Assembly: GCA_035316325.1 (NCBI GenBank)
Contig: DATHJB010000219.1
Span: 1-47,020, forward strand
DNA: 47,020 nucleotides
Direction: 5' to 3'
DNA from: Acidimicrobiales bacterium
GTDB lineage: Bacteria > Actinomycetota > Acidimicrobiia > Acidimicrobiales > VFJN01
Below, piece by piece: positions 1-9,766 of the stretch; the first letter of the stretch is position 1, and each line of letters opens with the position of its first letter. The notes beneath the pieces were generated by a model. That model worked only from the letters and a program-made list of their open reading frames with translations, searched no databases and had not been told where the DNA came from. A program made the translations under genes and the position numbers.

Positions 1-65
1 CGGGGTGCGGGTCGGGGTCCGGGTCATCGGGGGTAGCTCGCCTTTCTTGGTGGACTTCACAGGGT

Positions 66-926
66 TCACAGGTCGGCGCCGACCAGCAGGATCTCCACCC
101 GCCGGTTGCGCTGGCGGCCCGCGGGATCGTCGGCGCCGTCGGGGGTCGTGTCGGGGGCGACCGGCCGGGTCTCGCCGTAGCCGGTGGCCGTCATGCGGTC
201 GCCGGCCACGCCCAGGACCGCCAGGGCGTCGCGCACGGCGGTCGCCCGCTGCTCGGAGAGCTGCTGGTTGTAGGCGTCCTCGCCCACGGCGTCGGTGTGA
301 CCGCCGATCTCGAGCGTCGCGTCGGGGTAGGCGGCCGCGAGGCCGGCGACCAGGCCCAGCTCCTCGCCGGCCGCGGGGAGCAGCGCGGCGCTGTCGAAGT
401 CGAACAGCACGCTGTCGGGCAGGGGGACCGAGATGCCCTCCTCGGTGTCCTCGCCGCCCAGCTCGGTCACGGCGTCGTCCACCGAGATGGCGACGTCGCC
501 GTCGGGACCCGAGATGGTGATGCCGCCGTCGTCGGCGCCGACCTCGATGTCGCCGAAGCAGCTCTCGATCGTCACGCTGCCCTCGCCGACCGACACGCGG
601 CCCTCGCCGCTCTCGACGTCGACGCCGTCCTCGCCGATCGTGATGCCACCGCCCTCGCCGTCGCCGCCGACCGAGATGCCGTCCTCGCCGATGGAGACGC
701 CGCCGTCGCCGCTGTCACCGGTGTCGGTGTCGCAGCCGGCGGCGTCCTCCGTGGCCGGTGTGTCGTCGGGCGTCGGCGTGGTCTCGGGGGCCGGGCGGTC
801 GGCCGACGCGGCGTCGCCCGAGCGTTCGTCGTCGTCCCCACCACCCCCGCAGGCGGAGACCGTCACCGCCACCAGCAGGGTCAGGCCCAGCAGCCGTCGC
901 GTTCTTCTCGACATGGGCCGGGACAC
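66..926 (-). CDS. OmpA-family lipoprotein
   Basis: 286 residues. The N-terminus has a basic start, a hydrophobic stretch and a lipobox ending VSAC (Cys at about residue 26), so it should be lipidated and held on the outer face of the membrane. A second in-frame Met at residue 5 is an equally good start. Residues about 28-62 form an acidic, Pro/Thr-rich linker. Residues about 70-155 are an unusual series of short Gly/Asp-rich units of the type GEDGVxV or GGITIxG with alternating hydrophobic residues, suggesting stacked beta strands. The C-terminal 110 residues are a classic OmpA peptidoglycan-binding domain: VLFDFDSAALLP, then GGHTDAVG, then LSEQRATAVRDAL and NRRVEILL. It probably tethers the cell surface to peptidoglycan. 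The fold call is firm; the role of the repeat section is unknown. Confidence 0.85.
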   Translation of the reverse strand: MSRPMSRRTRRLLGLTLLVAVTVSACGGGGDDDERSGDAASADRPAPETTPTPDDTPATEDAAGCDTDTGDSGDGGVSIGEDGISVGGDGEGGGITIGEDGVDVESGEGRVSVGEGSVTIESCFGDIEVGADDGGITISGPDGDVAISVDDAVTELGGEDTEEGISVPLPDSVLFDFDSAALLPAAGEELGLVAGLAAAYPDATLEIGGHTDAVGEDAYNQQLSEQRATAVRDALAVLGVAGDRMTATGYGETRPVAPDTTPDGADDPAGRQRNRRVEILLVGADL

Positions 927-962
927 TAGGCACCCGCCGTGAAACGAGCGTGAAAGTCGTGC

Positions 963-1553
963 TCAGAGGGTCCGCAGGGCGGCGAGGGCGTGGCGGGCGA
1001 GGCGGTGGGTGCCGACGTCGAGGTCGAGGCCGTCGAGCTCGTCGAGGCCGGCCCAGCGCAGGCCTCGCGACTCGTGGTTCCCGCTGGCGACTGCGCCCGG
1101 TGGTGCCACCACCAGATAGCGGACGTCGAAGTGGAGGTGCGACACCTCCTTGGCGGCCTCGAAGAGGTGGACGTCGAGGTCGATCGCCGGAGCCGCCGCC
1201 CGGAGACCCGTGATGCCGGTCTCCTCGGTGGCCTCGCGCAGCGCCACACCCGGCAGGGCGGCGTCGCCGTCGGCGTGGCCGCCCGGCTGCAGCCAACGCC
1301 CGACCTTGGCGTGCAGCATGAACAGGAACCGCTCCGTGTCAGGGTCGACCACCATGGCCGAGCCGGTCAGGTGCCCCTCGACGCACGTCCGATGGAGGGC
1401 GTCGGGGTGGGCGTCGACGAAGGCCAGGATCTGCTTGCGGAGGTCGTCGTCCACGGTGGGCAGGGCCGCCTCCACGTGCCGCCGGGCGACGGCCAGGTCG
1501 GCGGTCGGCGCGACCAGGGGGTCGTCCGGGGCGAGGAGGCGCAGGTCGGTCAC
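963..1553 (-). CDS. Nudix hydrolase
   Basis: 196 residues. The Nudix box runs from Gly92 to Ile114, with REATEETGI at 106-114 supplying the metal-binding glutamates. The early Glu of the consensus is Ala98 in the stretch GGHADGDA, so the box is of the GGH type rather than strictly canonical. It probably hydrolyses a nucleoside diphosphate linked to some other group; the substrate cannot be read from sequence. The GTG start at 1553 overlaps the stop of the crotonase gene by 4 bases (GTGA), so the two are translationally coupled. An in-frame extension further upstream reads only low-complexity shadow sequence of the crotonase gene, which is why I reject a longer start. Confidence 0.82.
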   Translation of the reverse strand: MTDLRLLAPDDPLVAPTADLAVARRHVEAALPTVDDDLRKQILAFVDAHPDALHRTCVEGHLTGSAMVVDPDTERFLFMLHAKVGRWLQPGGHADGDAALPGVALREATEETGITGLRAAAPAIDLDVHLFEAAKEVSHLHFDVRYLVVAPPGAVASGNHESRGLRWAGLDELDGLDLDVGTHRLARHALAALRTL

Positions 1554-2383
1554 GACGGGCGGTCGAAGAGGTCGCGGCGGGGGTCGTCGGTGTACACGGG
1601 GTCGCGGCCGGCGTCGAAGGCCCGGATGGCCTCCTGCAGGTTCTCGGTGAAGCCGAGCATGAGCTGGTTGCGGTCCTCCAGGGCGATGGCCGACTCCAGG
1701 CTCGCCACCTCGAGGTTGGCCCACAGGGCGTCCTTGGTCATGGCGAGGCCGTAGGGGCTGAAGCGGGTCATCGCCTCGGCCATGTCGAGGGCCTCGTCGA
1801 GCACCTCGCCGTCGTCGACCACCCGCGACACCAGGCCCAGCTCCTGCGCCTCCGCGGCGCCGACCTTGCGCCCGGTGAGCAGCAGGTCGTTGGCCCGGGC
1901 CGCGCCGATCAGCCGGGGCAACAGCCAGCCCGCGGCCATCTCGGTGCTGGTGAGGCCGTTGACGATGCCGGTGGCGTTGAACTCGGCCGACGTGGCCGCG
2001 ATGCGGAGGTCGGCCGCCAGCGTCAGGCACATCCCGCCACCGTAGGCGGGGCCGTTGACCGCCGCGATCACCGGTTGGGGCAGGCGGCGCAGGCTCAGCA
2101 CCAGCTGGCTGTAGACCCGCATCGAGCGCTGGGCGATGCGCCCGACCGACAGGCCGTCGATGCCGGGCACGACGCCGTAGTCCTTCAGGTCGAGGCCCGA
2201 GCAGAACCCCCGCCCGGCGCCGGTGAGCACCACGACCCAGGTGTCGTTCTCGGCGGCGACCGTCGTGAGGGTGCGGTCGAGCTCGAGCGCCAGGTCGATC
2301 GACAGGGCGTTGAGCCGCTCCGGCCGGTTCAGGGTCACGACCGCGGTGTGGGGCCGCGGGTGCTCCAATAGAACAGGTTCCAT
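1550..2383 (-). CDS. Enoyl-CoA hydratase/isomerase (crotonase) family protein
   Basis: 277 residues with the crotonase fold: LNRPERLNALS near residue 19, the oxyanion-hole segment GRGFCSGLDLKDYG at about 57-70, and NGPAYGGGMCLTLAADLRIA at about 110-129. Aligned by eye to classical enoyl-CoA hydratases, the two catalytic glutamates are replaced: the GGGCE position has Cys119 and the PE position has Gly139. A Glu occurs slightly later in GLTSTEMAAG. Classical hydratase chemistry is therefore doubtful, and isomerase, hydrolase or another CoA-thioester role is more likely. It is cytoplasmic and immediately followed by the overlapping Nudix gene. The family is certain; the reaction is not. Confidence 0.85.
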   Translation of the reverse strand: MEPVLLEHPRPHTAVVTLNRPERLNALSIDLALELDRTLTTVAAENDTWVVVLTGAGRGFCSGLDLKDYGVVPGIDGLSVGRIAQRSMRVYSQLVLSLRRLPQPVIAAVNGPAYGGGMCLTLAADLRIAATSAEFNATGIVNGLTSTEMAAGWLLPRLIGAARANDLLLTGRKVGAAEAQELGLVSRVVDDGEVLDEALDMAEAMTRFSPYGLAMTKDALWANLEVASLESAIALEDRNQLMLGFTENLQEAIRAFDAGRDPVYTDDPRRDLFDRPS

Positions 2384-2404
2384 TTCCGGACGTTAGAGGC
2401 CGGC

Positions 2405-2983
2405 TCAGCGGCGCGACACGTTGGGGTCGCCGGTTACGTACCAGCGCCACGGGTGCTCGGCGCCGGCGGACAGGCCGACCCGGGTGGTCTGCACGGGGTC
2501 GGCGGGCGGGGCCGTGCCGTCGTCGAGGATGGTGACACCCCGGTCGGCGGCGACCAGGTCGGCGCCGTCGAACGCTCGGTCGAGCCCGAACGCCTGGCAC
2601 AGCTTGGCGGGGCCGCTGCACAGGTCGCGGTCCCGGCGGGCGGCGGGACGACGGGCCCGCATCTCGTCCAGGCCCTCCAGCGGCGCCAGGGCCCGCAGCA
2701 GCACGGCGATGCCCTCGCCCTCGTCGCCGCAGACGGCGTTGGCGCACCAGTGCATCCCGTAGGTGAAGTAGACGTACAGGCCGCCGGGCGGGCCGAACAT
2801 GGTGCGGTTCCGGGGCGTCAGACCCCGGTAGGTGTGGGCGCCGGGGTCCTCGCCGCCGCAGTAGGCCTCGGCCTCGACGATGCGGCCGACGAGGTCACCG
2901 TGCACGAGCAGCTTGTTGAGCAGGTCGGGCGCGACCACCCGGGCGTCACGCCGGTAGAACTCCCGCTCCACCGTCCGGCGCAC
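2405..2983 (-). CDS. 3-methyladenine DNA glycosylase (AAG/MPG family)
   Basis: 192 residues. This base-excision repair enzyme removes alkylated purines by cleaving the N-glycosidic bond. The family signature is clear: FYRRDARVVAPDLLNKLL at residues 9-26, IVEAEAYCGGEDPGAHT with the putative catalytic Glu39, GGLYVYFTYGMHWCANAV at 67-84 and CSGPAKLCQAFGL further on. The length matches bacterial family members. The GTG start at 2983 shares one base with the argH TAG stop, so it is the last gene of the arginine transcription unit by position, although its function is unrelated to arginine. Confidence 0.9.
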   Translation of the reverse strand: MRRTVEREFYRRDARVVAPDLLNKLLVHGDLVGRIVEAEAYCGGEDPGAHTYRGLTPRNRTMFGPPGGLYVYFTYGMHWCANAVCGDEGEGIAVLLRALAPLEGLDEMRARRPAARRDRDLCSGPAKLCQAFGLDRAFDGADLVAADRGVTILDDGTAPPADPVQTTRVGLSAGAEHPWRWYVTGDPNVSRR

Positions 2984-5078
2984 TACGGCTCGTCGTCGTC
3001 GGACTCGGCCTCCGGCTGGGTCTTGTCGAGGTCGAGGCCGGCGACGAACTGACCGAACTCCCCGAGGTCGAACTCCCCCGAGACCGGCTTGACCTCCTCC
3101 TTCTTCTCCAGCGCCGCGACGGCCGCGTCGACGAAGGCCGACGCCAACGGCGGCACCTCCGACACCGGTGCCGGCTCGGGCTCCTCGTCCTCCGACGCCT
3201 CCGGCTCGGCCGCCGGTTCGTCGTCGGCTTCGAGGCCCGACTCGTCGTCCGCTTCGGGGACGACCTCGGAGTCCGCATCCGGCTCCGGTTCCGGCACGGC
3301 CTCGGCGTCGTCGACTGTGTCGGGAACAGCCCCGTTGGAACCGACATCCGGGACAGCCTCGGTGGCGGCGTCGGGCTCCTCGGGCGCCCCGTCCTCCGGA
3401 ACCTCGGGTTCCGACAGCTCCGGCTCGGCCTCGGCCGCCTCGGGCTCCGACACCTCCGGTTCGAACTCGGGCGCCGCGGCCTCGAGCACCTCGTCCTCCG
3501 TCACGTCCGGCTCGGCCTCGGCCGTGGTCTCCTCCGACACCTTCGGCTCGGGCTCGACAGGGACGGGAACGGGGGGCGGGGTCGGCTTCGTGAGGGCCTC
3601 GACGTGGGCGGCGAAGGCCTCCAGCTGGATCGCCACCGGGCCGGGGCCGGCGGCGCCGGGGCTGGTGCGACGTTGGATGACGCGGCCCTCGCCGATGAAG
3701 CGGGCCGGCTCGGGGCCGAGGTCGGGGTGGAGGGCGATCAGGTCCTCCAGAGGCGTCCCCTGGTCGATCGACCGCCGCACCAGCTCGCCGACGATGGCGT
3801 GCGCCTGGCGGAACGGCATCCCCTGCCCCACCAGCCACTCGGCCATGTCGGTGGCCGCCAGATCGGGCGAGTCGGCCGCCGCCTGCATCCGGCGGGGCTC
3901 GAACTCCAGCGTCCGGTACAGGCCCGCCATCGCGCCCAACGCCAGGCTCACCTGGTCGACCGCGTCGAACAGCGGCTCCTTGTCCTCCTGGAGGTCGCGG
4001 TTGTAGGCCAGCGGCAGGCCCTTCAGCGTCACCAGCAGCCCGGTGAGGTTGCCGATCACCCGTCCCGCCTTGCCCCGCGCCAGCTCGGCGATGTCGGCGT
4101 TCTTCTTCTGGGGCAGCATCGAGGAGCCGGTGGCGTAGGCGTCGTCGAGACGGGCGAACCCGAACTCCGCCGTCGTCCACAGCACCACCTCCTCCCCCAT
4201 CCGCGACAGGTGCACCGCCAGCAGGCTCAGGTCGAACAGCGCTTCGGCCACGAAGTCGCGGTCGCTGACGGCGTCGAGGCTGTTGTCGAACGGCCGGGCG
4301 AAGCCGAGCTGCTCGGCCGTGAACGCCGGGTCGAGAGGCAGCGACGACCCCGCCAGTGCCCCCGCGCCCAGCGGCGACACGTCGAGCCGGCGCACGCAGT
4401 CGGCCAGGCGGTCGACGTCGCGGGCCAGCGCCCACCCGTGGGCCAGCAGGTGGTGGGCCAGCAGCACCGGCTGGGCCCGCTGCAGGTGGGTGTAGCCCGG
4501 CAGGTAGGTCGAGCCGGCCTCCCGGGCCCGGTCCAGCAGCACCCGCTGCAGGTCGACGACCCGCCCGGCGATCGCCTCCAGCTCCCGCTTGCACCACAGG
4601 CGCAGGGCGGTCGCCACCTGGTCGTTGCGGGAGCGACCGGTGTGGAGCTTGGCGCCGGCGTCGCCCGCCAGCTCGGTGACACGGCGCTCGATGGCGGTGT
4701 GGATGTCCTCGTCGGTGGGGGCGAACGGGAAGTCGCCCCGGGTCAGCTCCTGCTCGACCTGGTCGAGGGCGACGAACACCTCGGCCGCCTCGAAGTCGCT
4801 GATCAGCTCCGCCCGCGCCAACCCGGCGACGTGGGCGGCGCTACCCGCCAGGTCGTCCAGCGCCAGCCGCTGGTCGAACGACAGGCTGACCGTGAACGCC
4901 AACAGCTCGTCGGCCGGACCGCCGGCGAACCGGCCGTGCCACAGCGTCTGCGTCGGCTCCGCCGAGCCCTCCTTGGGGGCGGGCTCGTCGGCGGTAGGGG
5001 CGTCCGGAACGTCCGGGAGCCCGAAGAAGTCGACCTTCTCGGGGACGTCCGGCGCCTCGGGGATCTCCGGTTCCTCGG

Positions 5079-5082
<4 letters not shown>
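2983..5082 (-). CDS. argH: Argininosuccinate lyase with long acidic N- and C-terminal extensions
   Basis: Cleaves argininosuccinate to arginine and fumarate, the last step of arginine synthesis. The predicted protein has 699 residues against about 460-480 for the family. The catalytic core spans about residues 47-500: LWHGRF at 47-52, KLHTGRSRND at 145-154, GYTHLQ with the base His at 196-201, and the signature TGSSMLPQKKN at 318-328 with the catalytic serine loop (Ala follows where Pro is usual). Residues 1-45 are Pro/Glu/Asp-rich. Residues about 500-699 are almost entirely Glu/Pro/Ala/Asp repeats, ending in a short less acidic stretch (LASAFVDAAVAALEKK, then FDLGEFGQFVAGLDLDK). The reading frame is unbroken and the GTG start overlaps the argG stop by 4 bases. 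The extensions are probably disordered; their role is unknown. Confidence 0.92.
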
Positions 5083-6281
<1,199 letters not shown>

Positions 6282-6295
6282 CGTTCCTCCTGGGG

Positions 6296-6781
6296 TTACA
6301 AGCCCGCGAGCTCGCGGAGCTGGGCTGCCATCTTCTTGCCCCCGATCTCCTCGGCGACGACCACCAACAGGGTGTCGTCGCCGGCCACCGTGCCGATCAC
6401 GCCGGGCAGGCCCGTGCGGTCGAGCGCCGATGCCACCACATGGGCGGACCCGGGCGGGGTCCGCAGCACCACCAGGTTGGCCGACGCCGCCACCTCGACC
6501 ACCCACTCCCCGAACACCCGGCGTAGGTGCGTCTCCGGCACGTGCTGCTCCATCGGCAGCTCGGGGATGGCGTACACCGTGTCGCCCCCCGGCACCCGGA
6601 CCTTCACCGCGCCCAGCTCGTCGAGGTCGCGCGACACCGTCGCCTGGGTCGCCGCGATCCCCTCGTCGCCCAGCAGGTCGACCAGCTGGGTCTGGCTGAC
6701 CACGGAGTTCTCCGTCAGCAGCCGGGCGATCCGGTGCTGCCGCTGCGGCTTGGCGAGGGTCCGTACCGAGTCGCTCATCAT
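6296..6781 (-). CDS. argR: Arginine repressor
   Basis: 161 residues from the first of two consecutive ATG codons (6781 or 6778). The first overlaps the argF stop by 4 bases and has AAGGGG about six bases upstream. The N-terminal winged helix (about 8-75) contains the recognition segment ATQATVSRDLDELG. The C-terminal hexamerisation and arginine-binding domain contains GVIGTVAGDDTLLVVV. With arginine bound, the hexamer represses arg genes by binding ARG boxes. It sits inside the operon it should control, which would make the circuit autoregulatory. The best operator candidate in the window is the palindrome at 11987-12000 upstream of argC. Confidence 0.95.
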   Translation of the reverse strand: MMSDSVRTLAKPQRQHRIARLLTENSVVSQTQLVDLLGDEGIAATQATVSRDLDELGAVKVRVPGGDTVYAIPELPMEQHVPETHLRRVFGEWVVEVAASANLVVLRTPPGSAHVVASALDRTGLPGVIGTVAGDDTLLVVVAEEIGGKKMAAQLRELAGL

Positions 6782-7698
6782 GCGGCGCCCCTTCCGTCGG
6801 CGTGGTCCAGGAGCCACGACAGCAGGCCCCGGAAGCTGTGCAGCCGGTTGTGGGCCTGCACGATCGCCCGGCTCTGCGGACCATCCATCACCGACGCCGA
6901 CACCTCCTCGCCCCGGTGCACCGGCAGGCAGTGCATGAACACCGCACCGGGCGCGGCCCGGGCCATCAGCCCGTCGTCGACCGTGAAGCCCTCGAACGCC
7001 CGGCGCCGCTCGTCGGCCTCGCCCTCCTGGCCCATCGACGCCCACGTGTCGCTGTGCACCGCCAGCGCACCCTCGACGGCCTCCTCGGGCCGGGCGCTCA
7101 CGGTCGGCTCCGCGCCGGCGGCCCGCAGCCGGTCGACGTCGGCGTCGTCGGGGCCGTAGCCCGGCGGGCAGCCCAGCCGCACCTTCATGCCCAGCATCGT
7201 CGCCCCCAGGCTCAGCGACCGGGCCACGTTGTTGTAGTCGCCCACCCAGGCGACCGTCGCGCCGGCCAGCGACCCCAGGGTCTGGCGCATGGTCAGGAGG
7301 TCGGCCAGCGCCTGGCAGGGGTGGCCCTCGTTGGACAGCAGGTTGACGATCGGGATCGACGCCGCACCCGAGAACTGGTCCAGCAGCTCCTGCTCGTAGA
7401 CCCGGGCGCCGAGCACGGCGTGGTAGCCGGACAGCACCTTGGCCATGTCGGGGATCGGCTCGCGGTCGCCGGGGCCGACCTCGTCGCGCCGGAAGCTCAC
7501 CGGGTGGCCGCCGAGCTGCACCACCGCCACCTCGCAGGAGTGCCGGGTGCGCAGCGACGGCTTCTCGAAGTACAGACCGACGGTGCGGCCGGTGAGGACG
7601 CGGGGCAGGTCGGGGCTCTCGGCCCGGTCGAGCACCTCGACCAGCTCGTCGGGGCTGAGGTCGTCGACCTCGAGGAAGTGGCGCAGGTGCAGGCTCAC
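6778..7698 (-). CDS. argF: Ornithine carbamoyltransferase
   Basis: 306 residues. Transfers the carbamoyl group from carbamoyl phosphate to ornithine, giving citrulline. The carbamoyl-phosphate loop reads SLRTR at 48-52, a variant of the usual STRTR. HPCQALADLLTM and FMHCLPVHRGEEV carry the ornithine/carbamoyl-phosphate residues and the HCLP motif that marks ornithine rather than aspartate transcarbamoylases. The GTG start at 7698 overlaps the argD stop by 4 bases. The carAB genes supplying carbamoyl phosphate lie at the far end of this window. Confidence 0.95.
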   Translation of the reverse strand: MSLHLRHFLEVDDLSPDELVEVLDRAESPDLPRVLTGRTVGLYFEKPSLRTRHSCEVAVVQLGGHPVSFRRDEVGPGDREPIPDMAKVLSGYHAVLGARVYEQELLDQFSGAASIPIVNLLSNEGHPCQALADLLTMRQTLGSLAGATVAWVGDYNNVARSLSLGATMLGMKVRLGCPPGYGPDDADVDRLRAAGAEPTVSARPEEAVEGALAVHSDTWASMGQEGEADERRRAFEGFTVDDGLMARAAPGAVFMHCLPVHRGEEVSASVMDGPQSRAIVQAHNRLHSFRGLLSWLLDHADGRGAA

Positions 7699-8876
7699 TG
7701 CACCGCCTTCAGGGCCGCGCCGACGCGCTCGACGGCGGTGTCGATCTCGTCGTCGGTGATCAGCAGCGAGGGGGCGAAGCGCAGGGCCGTCGGGGTGACG
7801 GCGTTGACGACGACGCCGGTGGCCAGCAGCGCGGCGGCCACGTCGGCCGAGGCCACGCCCGGCGCCAGCTCGGCCGCCAGCAGCAACCCGAGGCCCCGGA
7901 CGTCGACGACGCCGTCGAGGTCGGCGAGCCCGGCCACCAGACGCCGGCTCGCGGCGGCGGCCCGCGTGGGCACGTCCTCGGCCTCCATCACGGCCAGCAC
8001 CGCGCGGGCCGCGGCGGTCGCCAGGGGCTGGCCGCCGAAGGTGGTGGCGTGGTCGCCCGGCTGGAACACCCCGGCGACGTCGGCCTTCGCCCAGCAGGCG
8101 CCGATGGGCACGCCGTTGCCGAGGGCCTTGGCCATCGTGACCACGTCGGGAACGACGCCGAAGTGCTGGAAGCCGAACCAGCGGCCGGTGCGTCCCAGGC
8201 CGGTCTGCACCTCGTCGACGACCATCAGGATGCCCCGCTCGTCACACAGCTTCCGCACGCCCCGGAAGTACTCGGCGCTGGCCGGGTTCACCCCGCCCTC
8301 GCCCTGCACCGGCTCCAGGAGCACCGCAGCGACGCTGGGGTCGAGCGACGACTCCAGCGCGGCGAGGTCGTCCCAGGCCACGTGGCGGAACCCCTCGGGA
8401 AGCGGCTGGAACGCCTCGTGCTTGGCGGGCTGGCCGGTGGCGTGCAGGGTGGCGAGCGTCCGGCCGTGGAAGCTGCCGTAGGCCGACACCACCACGTAGC
8501 GGCCGTGGCCGCCGAAGCGCCGGGCCAGCTTGAAGGCGCACTCGTTGGCCTCGGCGCCCGAGTTGGCGAAGAAGACCTGACCGCCCGGCGGGGTGCCGGC
8601 GTCGTCACCGACCAGCCGGTCGAGCGTCGCCGCCACCTCCCAGGCGATCTCGTTGCCGAACAGGTTCGACACGTGCAGCAGCGTCTGCGACTGCTCGGCC
8701 AAGGCGGCCGCGACCGCCGGGTGGCTGTGGCCCAGCCCGGTGACGCCCAGGCCCGACAGCAGGTCGAGGTAGCGGGTGCCGTCGGCGTCCCACAGCCACG
8801 ACCCCTCGCCCCGGACGAACCGCACCTTCGGCTCGGCGTACGTCGGCATCAACGCCGCGAAGCTCGTGGCCGTCAT
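7695..8876 (-). CDS. argD: Acetylornithine aminotransferase
   Basis: 393 residues, a class III PLP-dependent aminotransferase that converts N-acetylglutamate semialdehyde to N-acetylornithine. Visible motifs are FFANSGAEANECAFKLAR (phosphate-binding), VVSAYGSFHGRT, LLEPVQGEGGV, the PLP-contacting VVDEVQTGLGRTG and the Schiff-base lysine in TMAKALGNG. The ATG start at 8876 overlaps the argB stop by 4 bases (ATGA). Family members can also act on succinyl-diaminopimelate; the operon context makes the arginine role primary. Confidence 0.94.
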   Translation of the reverse strand: MTATSFAALMPTYAEPKVRFVRGEGSWLWDADGTRYLDLLSGLGVTGLGHSHPAVAAALAEQSQTLLHVSNLFGNEIAWEVAATLDRLVGDDAGTPPGGQVFFANSGAEANECAFKLARRFGGHGRYVVVSAYGSFHGRTLATLHATGQPAKHEAFQPLPEGFRHVAWDDLAALESSLDPSVAAVLLEPVQGEGGVNPASAEYFRGVRKLCDERGILMVVDEVQTGLGRTGRWFGFQHFGVVPDVVTMAKALGNGVPIGACWAKADVAGVFQPGDHATTFGGQPLATAAARAVLAVMEAEDVPTRAAAASRRLVAGLADLDGVVDVRGLGLLLAAELAPGVASADVAAALLATGVVVNAVTPTALRFAPSLLITDDEIDTAVERVGAALKAVQ

Positions 8877-9766
8877 GCCCCCACTCTCTCCAATTCCAGC
8901 TCGCCGCTGGTGATCATCGTGCCGATGCCCTCGTCGCTGAACAGCTCCAGCAGCAGGACGTGCGGGATGCGCCCATCGAGCAGGTGGGCCGACCCGACCC
9001 CGTTCCGCACCGCGTCGGCGGCCGCCGCCACCTTCGGGATCATCCCGCCGCTCAGGCCGCCCGACTCGATCATGGCGTCGAGCTCGGCGGCGTCGATGCG
9101 GCTGACGAGGCTGGCGGGATCGTCGAGGTCGGTGAGCAGGCCGGCGATGTCGGTGAGGAAGATCGCCTTCTCGGCCCCCAGCGCCGCGGCCAACGCACCC
9201 GCCACGGTGTCGGCGTTGATGTTGTAGGCCTGCCCGACGGCGTCGGACCCGATGGTCGACACCACCGGGATCAGGTCCTCGGCCAGCAGCTTGTGCACGA
9301 TCCCGGGGTTCACCGCCGCCACGTCGCCGACGAAGCCGAGGTCCGGGTGGCGGGCGCTCGCCAGGATGAGGCCGGCGTCCTCGCCGGCGATGCCGACGGC
9401 GAGCGGACCGTGGACGTTGATCGCCGACACGATGTCGCGGTTCACCTTCCCCACCAGCACCATGCGGGCGATGTCGACGGTCTCGGCGTCGGTCACCCGC
9501 AGGCCGTCGCGGAACTCGGGCACCTTGCCCAGCCGCTCCATCAGGTCGCTGATCTGGGGGCCGCCGCCGTGCACCACCACCGGCCGCAGGCCGACGGCCC
9601 GCAGCAGCACCACGTCGGCGGCCACGGCCTTCGCCAGCTCGGCGTCGACCATGGCGTTGCCGCCGTACTTCACCACCACCACGGCACCCCGGAACGCCTG
9701 GATGTACGGCAGCGCCTCGACGAGCACGCCGGCCCGCTCCTCCGCGACCGAGAGCGGGAGCCTCAT
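8873..9766 (-). CDS. argB: Acetylglutamate kinase
   Basis: 297 residues. An amino-acid kinase fold enzyme that phosphorylates N-acetylglutamate. The N-terminal glycine-rich signature VVVKYGGNAMVD, the substrate loop VVHGGGPQISDLMERLGK, and the later YNINADTVAGALAAALGAEK and SGGMIPKVAAA segments are all typical. An N-terminal helix (MRLPLSVAEERAGVLVEALP) precedes the core, as in arginine-inhibitable hexameric enzymes, so feedback inhibition is plausible. The ATG at 9766 overlaps the argJ stop by 4 bases. Confidence 0.95.
   Translation of the reverse strand: MRLPLSVAEERAGVLVEALPYIQAFRGAVVVVKYGGNAMVDAELAKAVAADVVLLRAVGLRPVVVHGGGPQISDLMERLGKVPEFRDGLRVTDAETVDIARMVLVGKVNRDIVSAINVHGPLAVGIAGEDAGLILASARHPDLGFVGDVAAVNPGIVHKLLAEDLIPVVSTIGSDAVGQAYNINADTVAGALAAALGAEKAIFLTDIAGLLTDLDDPASLVSRIDAAELDAMIESGGLSGGMIPKVAAAADAVRNGVGSAHLLDGRIPHVLLLELFSDEGIGTMITSGELELERVGA

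Noticed and set aside
1..59. A possible minus-strand gene start (GTG at 59, reading MKSTKKGELPP) just after the OmpA-like gene
   Set aside because: Only about 20 codons are in the window and no similarity can be judged; not enough to call a gene.
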